DNA from: Pyrenochaeta sp. MPI-SDFR-AT-0127
Lineage: Eukaryota > Ascomycota > Dothideomycetes > Pleosporales > Cucurbitariaceae
DNA: 64,000 nucleotides
Assembly: GCA_020747015.1 (NCBI GenBank)
Contig: JAGTJM010000008.1
Coordinates: 124,001 to 188,000, forward strand
Direction: 5' to 3'
This document shows positions 11,119-21,056 of this stretch, one piece after another (within the stretch, counting starts at the first letter, position 1; each line of letters begins with the position of its first letter). A program made the translations under genes and the position numbers. The notes beneath the pieces are model-generated. The model ran no database searches. It was not told where the DNA came from and worked only from the letters and a program-made list of their open reading frames with translations.

Positions 11119-14100
11119 ATGGATTCGCAGGGCGCAGGTTTCGCCTTTGACACCATCAACATGGATTTCAGCGCGTTCACCATGCCGCAACAGCAGCAGT
11201 CGTTCGCGAAGCCCAGCGAGGATAACACCTCCGGCTTCTTCTTTGGTGACGAGGGAATCGACACAACAACATCATTCATTGATCCAACCGTGTTCAACAC
11301 CCCTCAGGAGCAGAGCTTTGACATTTCACACAATCTCGTGAGCCTCCTGACTCCGACACACCTTCGTCAGCCACAGCTAACACCTGGTAGGCCATGGATA
11401 ACACCTCGGTGAGCGCTTCAGCGTGGAATACCCAGCTCACTCCACAAATGCATCATACTCTGAATTCATTCCCGCCTACGCCAGCACAGTCGTTTGACGC
11501 GCTTTTCCAGCAACCCGCGACTGCTCTGGGTAAGCGCTCACTGCAACTTGACGTGCACGACTTCCCCCAGTCCAAGCGTCATGAGCCCATGGCAGACTTC
11601 ACATTGTTCTCATCACTTCCTTCCTCAGTGACTTCTCCAAGTTGGGCACTCGAGACACAGACTACACCCGCATCTAGCGCGGTGGAGGTAGGCCTCTCTG
11701 ATGAAGCCGCCGATGTTTGTGCGACTTGGTTCAACAAGTTCAACGTCTTGCCCAGCGACAGACATATCGACTCCCTCTCCCAGCTTACCGGAGAGTCTGC
11801 TGATGCCGTTCGAAACTGGTTCGGTCGGCTGCTGAAGCAAGGCATGGGTGGCAACGACTCAGCCTACAAGTCGCAAACGGCGCTCATCCAGCAGGAGCCA
11901 TTCTGGAACGATCAGTTCTCGACGAACATCATCCAGGCATCCCCACCGCAGCTACTACTACAAGCAGAAGAGACAACCAGCTCTGACGCACCTTGCACCC
12001 ATGATACCACTACAGTCAGTCAGCCTGCCAGCACTCTGCGAGGGAGCAAGAAGCGCTGCACGCCCACCGAGGACCAGCAACTGCTCAGCAGGGATCCCAA
12101 CAAGATTTACCAGTGTACCAGGAAGTGTGGGAAGCGGTACGGGCGGAAGTGCGACTGGAAGAGGAACGAGGAAGAAGGCTACCCAGTAAGTATTTGACAT
12201 AGTTGAGATGGTCCGGAAGTTTTTCACACGACTTCTCAAATTAGATTCTCCGATGATAGTTCTCCGCTAACTGTGTTCCTACAGTGCAAGTCCTGGGTTT
12301 GCAGCCTGTGTACGAGCGAAGGGGTCGAGAACGTGAAGCCTTGCTTCAGGAAGTACCACTTTGTACAGGCGAGTTTAATCATCTAAGAAACATTTCTTTA
12401 CCCTCCACTAACAATTGGCAGCATTTCCGCAATATACATCCTGACATCAATGCCGAACTGTATGAAGAGGCAAGTGTTGTGTGCTCGGAGACTGAGTTCC
12501 CCCGAAAGTGTGGGTTCTGTCGCCATCACTTCGTATCTCGACAAGAGCGAATCGACCACATTGCAGACCACTTCAAGCAGGGCAAGTGCATGCTCGACTG
12601 GAATGAGGAAGATGCCAGCGACGGCCACGACTCTGACAATACCGACGACGACGACGATCGGCCAAGCGGCGATGGCTTCGACGGTAGCGGGCCGTCCTAT
12701 CAACCGCCGGGCAGCGATCAACGAGGCGACCCTAGCCCCAAATACTATGGCGGCGGTGGCAGCAGCGATTCTGGAGGCCAACCACCTAATGGTGGCTTTT
12801 TCCAGTTCCAGCTCTCACAATTTGAGGAGGGCGGTAACGGAAGTCAGTCCTCGTGTGCCCAGCAGCATATTTTACCCATCGACAATGAACATGGCGAAGG
12901 ATCAATCCACGGTTCTAGCTCGACCGAACGACCTGTACCCGAGAAGCATTATCTTACAACGACAGACGACTCGGAGCCTATGGCCCGAGATGCTGTCCCC
13001 TTAACCTTACTTGATCAAGACCAAGCTAAGCAAGCTAAAACAAATCATGAGGGGGTGCTCTTAGAGAACCACCGCCAGAAGCGCGCCACGGTCAGCATTG
13101 TGGACGTCGATGCTACATGGCCGGGAGTTGAACTGGATTCCAGCCAGAAAAATGACACCGTGCGCGAGGGCGTTGCAATTGCGATGCCTACATCAGTCAA
13201 TCGTACTCGACTACAACTGACAGACGGTCGCCGTTCGCCGTCTCCGTCCGCTCTACTACCTGTTGCAGCAACGCTAGCACATACTGCATTATCGTCAGGT
13301 CAAGAGGATACACTGCCAATTAGCGTATCACAGGAACCCAAGGTACTCCCGATTGCAGAGACTGCAACAGGAGAGAGCATCATTGCACGAAAGGCGCTGC
13401 AGAGCATACCAACCACTTCTCAATCTTTCCTCAGCGTAAAACTACTTGGAGCCGGTGGCTTCAGTACAGTCGACGAAGTCGTACATCGCGACACGAATCT
13501 CCGTATGGGACGCAAGACACTAAAGAATCGCGACCAGACCGCGGTTGAGGAAATTCGAAAGGAAGTCAACGTTCTTCAGAAACTACGCCATCCCCACGTA
13601 ATCCGCTTCCTTGGAGCCTATTCAAACGGCGACAAGATGTCGATTCTTGTATCCCCAGTTGCGGATACAACATTGGCACTATGGCTCGAGCGATCTTCGG
13701 TACTAAAGCCCGCCAACCTCGCAGAAAAGGTTGTCAAGATGTTCGGCTGCCTTGCATCTTCCGTTCGGTACCTACACGAGCAACGGCCTGTTCTCAAACA
13801 TATGGACATCAAGCCCCAGAACATTCTTATCGTTGAAGGTGATCAAGAGTTCCCGCACGTGGTCTTGTCCGACTTTGGTATCAGCTCTTCCGAGGACATA
13901 TCTGACGGACAGTCAAAGCCACTGACGCGCCAATACATTGCGCCAGAGGTATTAGAGGGCTTCACCCGCAACCAGGCTGCTGATATTTGGAGTCTTGGAT
14001 GCGTCTTCGCCGAGATGGCGTCCGTTTCATATGGCCAAGGAAATTCCGCATGGCTAAGTTTCCGCAATGAGTACAGTGGACGCACCGGCAAGTACTACTG

Positions 14101-15847
14101 GCAAGACGTTTCCGGCGTACAGCATAGACTGTCCGGATTCCTCGCCGACGCAGCGACTCCTACAGAGCAGACTGTTGTGCGCACACTCAAGACTATGCTG
14201 AGCCCTGAACCAGCCAAGCGGCCAGATGCAGCATCGCTGACTATGGTCTTCACGCCAGCTCCATGCTGTCTCAACTGGCCGAATGACAAGGCCATTTTCC
14301 CTGGTCCGCACGAAGAACTCGGTGGGGTAGAGATGCTCGTCCCTGAGGATGGCACCGATTGCTGCACTCAGTTACACCTTCGTGGTAGAACCACCGAAGA
14401 TACTGATACATCCTTGTTATGCGCGAAGAGCTGGCTTGAAGAGTGCTCGCACTCTCACGAGGCCTGTCATCAGCAAGCCCTGAGCGGCACCAAATTCCTA
14501 CCGACCCGCCTGGTTGATGTCCGTCCAAACGGACAGGCAGGAAGTCACGTTAGCATCGTGAACACCTCATCTCTCGAAGTACCCGCTAACGAGATCGACT
14601 ATGTTGCATTAAGTCATGTCTGGACCAAAGAACATATCACTCTATCCAGCGACTCTATACAGGGTATGCTGACCGAGTTACCTTTGCAGGCGCTGCCCAT
14701 GTCAGTGAAAATGGCCATATCTGCAACGCAGCAGCTGGGATACCGATACATTTGGGTCGATTCGCTGTGTGTTCTCCAAGACTCAGAGCACGACAAGCAA
14801 CGAGAATGCGCCACCATGGCGTCCGTTTTCCGCAATGCCTCGCTGACAGTGGTCCTTGACCAGCTAACCACAAACTCTCTCGAAGATAAGGACGACGACC
14901 TCGATCTCGTGCCCTTACTAGGGTCAAAGCCGAAGTCGATTATTCAAGAGGGTCGACAACCAGCATCTGCCGTGCTACCGGCGATCGACTTTACCACGCC
15001 AGGCTTCGCTTGGGATACACGTGCATGGGCTCTTCAAGAGCGGCTCCTCAGTCGTCGTTTCCTACATTTAGGAGAACAGATGTATTGGGAGTGCAACGAG
15101 CTCAAGGCATCGGAAACCTTCCCACGCGGACTCTCGCCACTGATCTGGGAAAAGGTACATAGTAGAGCCCCAAAAGACGTCCATGCTACCTTGAACGGAC
15201 GTCGCATGTCCAACACCAGCATACCTGCCAGCTCAAGCCTATTCGAGAAGCACCCGCGGCGTCCTGCCGCCAGCCGTCTTCGCGACTGTCAGTTGATCAA
15301 GAAGGAGGGCGATGGAATTGGCGATAGCATGCAAGCCTCGCAGACACTCAAGTTTGGAGATGCTAAGGCATCATCAACATACCACGGCCGTGGCCATGAC
15401 CATCATTCAGCTGGCTCCAAGCGGACCCGTCTTGGTTCTGCGAAGCATGTACCACGCCGTGTTGACGAAACATGCGATACCGCCTTTTCAGGTGACTTTA
15501 GCAAAGGCAACCCCTCACGTCATCAACGCATTCACATCTCACCCATCACGACCCTGGACAAACATGCAACCATTCACACCCTCACTGCGACCAACACAAA
15601 CACCATCGACAATGTCAACACTGCTCCCGACTCGAGTATACTTAGGTTTAGAAGTAGAAGTAGGAAGAACGAAGCTAGGAAAGAAATCAACCTGAGTGGG
15701 CAGCTGGACCAGAATGGCAGTCAAGCTCCTACTGGAGTTCTGCTTGGACACGATAAAGATATTGTGATGGAGGACAAAGAAGGTGACGTGAGCAAGGGTC
15801 ATGTCAGAATACCGCAACTCGATGGGCAGTCACATGGCCTGGACTAG
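11119..15847 (+). CDS. Homeodomain-like / C2H2 zinc-finger / protein kinase / HET fusion protein
   Basis: Four exons: 11119-11337, 11391-12185, 12285-12368, 12422-15847; 1507 residues. N-terminus disordered and Gln/Ser-rich. Residues ~173-226 form a homeodomain-like fold ending RNWFGRLLKQ, with Arg where the DNA-contacting Asn should be. Residues ~320-400 hold Cys/His-rich zinc fingers, including CKSWVCSLC and CGFCRHHF. An acidic/Gly-rich linker follows. A kinase domain (~703-960) has GAGGFSTV, a Lys in RKTLK, HMD in place of HRD (HMDIKPQNIL), DFG and APE. A HET domain (~1092-1240) shows YVALSHVW, RYIWVDSLCVLQD and RAWALQERLLS. A basic, disordered tail follows. Intron 1 (53 bp) has a perfect CTAAC branch point. 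Intron 3 is best read as GC-AG. The second finger, kinase and HET lie in one uninterrupted exon, so the fusion is not a gene-model artefact. Inference: a nuclear or DNA-associated sensor coupled to HET-type incompatibility or death signalling. Target unknown. Confidence 0.85.
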
Positions 15848-16262
15848 TTGTGGGTGATTTATCGAGGGGACTATGTATTCGATCGAGGGTATGCTAATCT
15901 AAGAGAGAAGTTTGAATTCATCATCTTTTGTTCAGAAGAATGTTTGCGACTGCCTAGTCTTCATTGTGATGTCGTGTGTACTCTTTGCCTTGGCCTCGAC
16001 TCGGAGATTGACAGACTGCTGTGTCATGCTGTGTCATGCTGTGTCGTGTTGTTTCGTCACGACGCCGTTTTGCCTTGTCAGTGGAGCAGTAAAATCACTT
16101 TTTGGGATAGAGCAAGTAAGGAAAAGTGCCCAAGAAGGTGATGTCGAGCACAATTGAATGTATTCCAATAAATACATATGTGCAAGTAGTAGTTAGAATG
16201 AGCCATTGTGATAACTCTAACGCTCCACAGAGAGGCCAAAGAAGAGCGACAATCCTCTCCGA
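15848..16262. other. Convergent intergenic region with a short tandem repeat
   Basis: 3' regions of the HET/kinase gene and of RRP7, which converge here. At 16021-16045 the 10-bp unit gtgtcatgct is repeated about 2.5 times. No gene seen. Confidence 0.6.
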
Positions 16263-17339
16263 TCACACCTCCGGTCTAACCCTCCCCCTCCTCTCCCTCA
16301 TACTCTCAACTCTCCTCCGGTCCTCTTCAAACCGCCTCTTCAACAAGCCCTCAGCCTCCTTCCTCTTCTCCCGGTTCTGGAAGCGATAAAAGTCGTCTTT
16401 GACCGCATTCGTCTTGCGCCGCTCATCCTGCTCTGCCTTCTTCTTCTCCGCGTCTTCGAGGCGCGCAGGCCCGGCGCGGCCGCCGCGCGTGACGGTGATG
16501 AAGCCGTCTTCGTCGGGCACAGAGCGTGCTGTTTTGCGGGTCTTGTTGCGCAGGGTTTCGAGGGCGGTGAATTGCGTGAGGTAGGCGTTTATGGAGGATT
16601 GAAGGAGTGTGTGGGATGGGTGGACGAGGCGGTTGTGGGATCTGTAGCCTGAGGGGGAAACAGAGGTGTTAGTCTGGTATACCTGTATAGGAGAATTATG
16701 TGAGAGGAACTTACGTTCAATGCCTAATCCTTCTCCGCTCTTCCATGCTATTGACCTGCCTTCCTTTATGGCTTTTGACACCTCCTTCAATGCTCCCTTT
16801 GCACTGCGCTTGTCTACAAACACAACGACAGCTCCACTACCACTCCGCCTCACTTCTGAATCCCACAGTCTCGGCAGAGCACTCTCTTCATCCTCCACAA
16901 CGCCCTCGGCAACCATGGCTTCGTCTTCTGCCAGACTCCGTTTCCGCTTCTTTCCCCTCTTCTCAGCCTCTGCGTCTTTGCTCCTAGGCGCAGGCTTGGG
17001 ATTGTCGCTCTTCCACCGTTTGTGCAGAGGTTGCGCAGGAATCGGCGCATCGAAGTCGACGCGCTCAACCATTGAACCGCCTAGCTGGTCTGCGAATAAG
17101 GCGCGCACATTGCTTTCAGTAGCATCCAAGGGTATATTTGCAATGAAGAGGCTGCGCTCATCGTCTGCGGTGGGTATGCTTGGTTCGTGCGGTTTGACGT
17201 AGATGTAGTGTTTCGCATCTTGGTATTGGTCTGGTAGACCCGGGAGTGGTTGAAGTGTGAGGGGCAGGATAGTAAAATCTGCGACTACAGATGGTATTGT
17301 CTTCGCCTTTTTTGACGTTGTTGGCTTGTCGGGAGCCAT
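16263..17339 (-). CDS. RRP7: Ribosomal RNA-processing protein 7
   Basis: Two exons on the minus strand, 16715-17339 and 16263-16648, with a 66-bp intron; 336 residues. Rrp7 is a UTP-C complex component of the small-subunit processome, needed for 35S pre-rRNA cleavage and 40S assembly in the nucleolus. An N-terminal RRM-like segment contains SLFIANIPLDATESNVRALF. A lysine-rich insert (KRGKKRKR, a nuclear signal) interrupts the fold, followed by GAVVVFVDKRSAKGAL. The C-terminal third is the conserved, highly charged Rrp7 domain (DEDGFITVTRGGR, then DDFYRFQNREKRKEA and RRRFEEDRRR-type helix). The splice join gives GLGIERYRSHNRLVHPSH, as expected for the family. I chose the ATG opening MAPDKPTT; the frame runs 14 codons further upstream from a non-ATG codon. 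It converges with the HET/kinase gene. Confidence 0.9.
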   Translation of the reverse strand: MAPDKPTTSKKAKTIPSVVADFTILPLTLQPLPGLPDQYQDAKHYIYVKPHEPSIPTADDERSLFIANIPLDATESNVRALFADQLGGSMVERVDFDAPIPAQPLHKRWKSDNPKPAPRSKDAEAEKRGKKRKRSLAEDEAMVAEGVVEDEESALPRLWDSEVRRSGSGAVVVFVDKRSAKGALKEVSKAIKEGRSIAWKSGEGLGIERKFLSHNSPIQVYQTNTSVSPSGYRSHNRLVHPSHTLLQSSINAYLTQFTALETLRNKTRKTARSVPDEDGFITVTRGGRAGPARLEDAEKKKAEQDERRKTNAVKDDFYRFQNREKRKEAEGLLKRRFEEDRRRVESMRERRGRVRPEV

Positions 17340-18167
17340 TGCGGCAGTCCAGTGAGGTTTTGCTGTAGGCCTTGCGCGCAAAAGCCGTTCTACTCAGATT
17401 GCAGTGGAGGCCTCGAGGCAAAGTCTCTAGGCGACAAACTAAGCAGAGCTCTAGTCTCTAAGGATAAGTTTATGTAAGTGCGCAGAAGAGGCGTATCGCG
17501 AGTGGTTGTAACTTGTTTGAACAGTGGTGAGCTCGTGGTGGGGACATTCCGCGAGTTCTCGAAATTTTGGCAGGGATGGCACGGTCTTTGCTTAGCTCAA
17601 GTTCGTCTTCGACCATGGGCTCCACAATTGCACTGGGCTTTCGTTCACAACTCGTGCGCTGGTTTCATAATTGAAAAGATACAACTAATAATTGGTTCTA
17701 TTTGTCTTTGTGCGATCATTAACACTATTTTAGGCAAACATCAAGTACAATCCTATCATCCAAAACCTGTAAAGGCATGACAGTAACCTGCTAATAAAGA
17801 CGTTGAGAAAAGCGTGAGGCTATCGAAACTGGATATCTATCGAGATCGTAAGTCGTGAGTGGGATTATGGCTCCGGTAATGTGATTAACAGAGGGGCGCC
17901 TCTCCTTGGGTCATCCCCTACCTGTTCTAAATCAAGTATTGTAGTCATAGAAACGATAAACAAATATCGTGCGAGGAGTAAGTTAGGTTCAGAAGGACAC
18001 GGCGTCAGCATCGGCAGACACAGTGTTATTGGCTGATGGGTATAATGTGTTTTGCAGTTTTGCAGGCTGCATCGACCAATTCGTCCTGTCACTGGACATG
18101 CAACGTACCACGACAGGTTTTGATAGAATCGACGGCAGCTAATGATGAAGAGCAGGTAAAGAATCAT
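17340..18167. other. RRP7 promoter side and 3' region of the SYLF gene
   Basis: No gene recognised. It holds the upstream region of RRP7 (minus strand) and, further right, the 3' trailer of the next minus-strand gene. The sequence becomes AT-rich around 17.7-18.1 kb. Confidence 0.5.
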
Positions 18168-20097
18168 TTAGTTGAAACCTCCTGGAACGCTCTTGATGGG
18201 TGACTCTGGCAGCGAGTGGAACGCATCGTCCTTGTTTTCTTTCGACTCCTGCTCGGTTGTTGGCTTGTTGATGTACTTTGGCTTGAGCTTGTCGCCGATT
18301 TGCTCGAGCCGATGGTCCTCTGTTGAAGACAAAGAGGATGTCGAGTCACCACGCATCAGAGACGGCATGGACTCGGGGCTGTGCTTCTCAACAGCAGGCG
18401 AAGGTCCAGCAGAAGCGTCATGCGAGGTATCCAACGATGATGCATCCGAGTGTGTCGAGATACGATTGCGGAATGGATTTCTCGCAGGAAGTTTCGGGGC
18501 GACGGGCTTAGCGACTTGCACAACGCGGGCGCGAGTGATGACCTGCGGGGCTGCAGCTTGGTGAACTTCATGAATGATAGGCTCTTCCTCCTGGTCGTCG
18601 TCATCGAGATCTACATCATCGAACGAGATTGAGTTCCTGGGTGAGCTGCTTAGCTTTGACTCCTCGGCGGTGTTCTCCATCTTTTCAATCTTCGGCGATT
18701 CTTGCTCGGCTTTGACCTCAGACGTTGCCCGTGGAGGTGTGGCTTCCTCGACCCTTGTCTCGGGGATCTCTGCTAGAGGCGGTGTTGGCGTACGCACAGT
18801 ACTTTGCCTCGGTGGTAATGGAGGAGGTCCCTTCTTCACGGTCGGGGGAGGGGGCAAGTCGTCGGTTTGTGTGCTCATATCCGTTTGAGTGCTCATATCA
18901 ACCATGGTACTTGGTGTCCTGGGCTCGAGCACGCTACTTATCGTGCTCGTCCGCCAACTTGATCGTTGGCTGCCAGGTACGCTAGCTCTGTCCATGCTCA
19001 TTCTGTATGTAGAGTTCCTAAAAGTGGTGTAGATTGGACTTGTTGGGCTTGGCTTAAACTCGAATTGCTCGCTTGATGGTCGGCTGTTTGTGCCTGCTTC
19101 TCGGATTTCGAGACCGGCGTCTTGAAGTGCAAGCACACCAAACGGGTCTGGATCCTCAGCCTCGGGTATGCCAAAAGTCTTTTCTCCAGGAGCCGTAATT
19201 TCGAAATCTGCTGGTGGCGCTTCGTCTGGTATCAGTGATTCATCAATGTCGGTGTCTCCTTGTGCCGATCTGAGAGTTTCCATGAGTCTCCTGATCTCGT
19301 AAGGTGGATGCCGCACTTTTCCTGCCAAGATGTCTTTGACTCCCACACGCTCGCCGTAGAAGCGTTCGTTCTCGTCTGTTCGTTCGATGACAATGGTGCC
19401 GTCGAGTTGGAGACCGGCGTAGAAGCCGCGCGACTTGATGTATGTGAACAGCGGTGACTGCCGCTTGTGAATTTCTGTATCCAGAATGCCTCCAACTCCA
19501 GCAGGTCCGGCAACTGCGCTGATTTCTCCACCCAAGGTGCACCGGACGGATTGGAATGCCTCCAGAGCCTTGTCTGAGTTGATGACAATGACGCAGTCGT
19601 AAATGTCGACACCAACGAGGAATCCCACGCCGACAGTGTGCATCATAATGCCAGAGGGCGGTGACCATGTGCCGTCGGCTTTGCGCGCGACCAGAACACC
19701 AGCTCCGCCTGAGCCAGACACCCACAGGCCAGTCCGCATGGTTGTGAAGATGCAGAGGCCTTTTGCGTTCCTGATCACCTTGGAGGGTATTTTCTTGAGG
19801 ACTCTCTGCTTTCCTTTGGGGGCGGCGGCAGTCGGCCGATCTTCTTCTTGGTAGAATCCATCTTCTTGGGGGGTGGTTAGCGGTTGTCGCGGCGCAAGTT
19901 GACGTCTACTTACTGCAGAAACTTTTCAGGATCCTCGCAGCCTTGTCGGACTCGATGTCGAGAGTGGTGGGCCAAAAGGCCTCGGAGCCAACCTTGTTTG
20001 AAAAGCGGTTGACGGGAGCGCCGAGTTTGTCAACCCAGTTGTAGACCTTGTCAAAGCCAGCCTTTGACTGCGTCTTTGTCTTTGACCAGAGAGCCAT
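18168..20097 (-). CDS. SYLF-domain (Ysc84/Lsb4-like) actin-patch protein
   Basis: Two exons on the minus strand, 19914-20097 and 18168-19864, with a 49-bp intron; 626 residues. The SYLF (DUF500) domain fills roughly residues 10-270: KAARILKSFCKDGF joins across the intron, then KVIRNAKGLCIFTTM, GSGGAGVLVARKADG and GVGFLVGVDIYDCVIVINS. SYLF proteins bind phosphoinositides and bundle actin at endocytic sites. Yeast Ysc84 and Lsb4 carry a C-terminal SH3 domain. Here there is none. Instead a long disordered tail carries polyproline SH3-binding motifs (PPPPTVKKGPPPLPPR), a repeated STQTDMSTQTD and acidic patches, so it is more likely an SH3 ligand than an SH3 protein. The start is the ATG opening MALWSKTKTQ. 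It is divergent from NUP85 with a 960-bp gap. Confidence 0.9.
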
Positions 20098-21056
20098 GCC
20101 GAGGGTGCAAGGCTGGGCGGGGGCGCACAGCAACTATGGGCAGGCAAGAGATGAGCAGGAAGCCGAACAATGATTAGACATTAGGAACATCAAGGCTTGA
20201 TGTAGGTTTGGGTCGCACGAGGGCGAGACAAAGGCGGCGCAAGAATGCGGAAGCGGCGGGCCCAGCAAAGTTCTGACGGAGCCGGTAGACAGCGGGCTCC
20301 AACCGTTTTGTGAGTCGCGGGCAGTACGTCAGCTGTAAGCTGGTGGAGGCTGGTGACGGCGCCAGCTTAGTCGCGGACGACTGGCCGGGTACCTTAATAA
20401 TCCCCTGATGGCATTGTCCAAGAAGCGGATCCCTGCCCACTTGGATTATTGATTGTCCAGAAGCATCAGGCGGCGGGGACTAACGTCGGCTGATGGACAG
20501 CGACGGCGAGAGGGACAGCGGCGCATGATTAGCTGCTAGCTGCTGGTGACGGATGACGCCGATTGCATGGCCAACGTGGGCAAAAAAGAAGGCCAAAAAG
20601 AAAAAAAGGGCCTCGGAGAGAGGACGAGGATGCTGGGCATGCACAACAGAAGGATGGTCCACGTGTCGTGGAAATTAGGTAGCCAGAGTGTAGGTTAGAC
20701 TTAGATTCCCGAGCGGGTCTGCGATGCTGAACATGCAGGGCTTCTAAAAATTAACCCCCGCCCTCCTGGACGCAGGACGAGAGGCGAGAATGCGCAGGGA
20801 GGGAGAATTGCGGCGGACAATAGTATCTCCCGCGCCGTGTCTGGGGGGGCGTGATGGTGCCAAGGCATTTGAGTCGCGTTTGCTTTGGGAAACCCAGGAC
20901 AAACGCAGTGAAGCACGTGTTTTTGCGACCGCGACGATTGACTTGTGCCATAGCCCGTCGCACATGAGGCGCGCATGCTGCAGGAGGACGTCTTTTATTG
21001 CTGCAGCTCTTGACTTCCAGTAGCATTGGCATTGGCATTGTTGTTGTTTTGGAGCA
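20098..21056. other. Divergent promoter region (SYLF gene / NUP85)
   Basis: Non-coding on both strands as far as I can see. It is GC-rich with CT/GA-biased stretches and contains the 5' leaders of the two divergent genes. No specific factor site can be defended. Confidence 0.5.
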
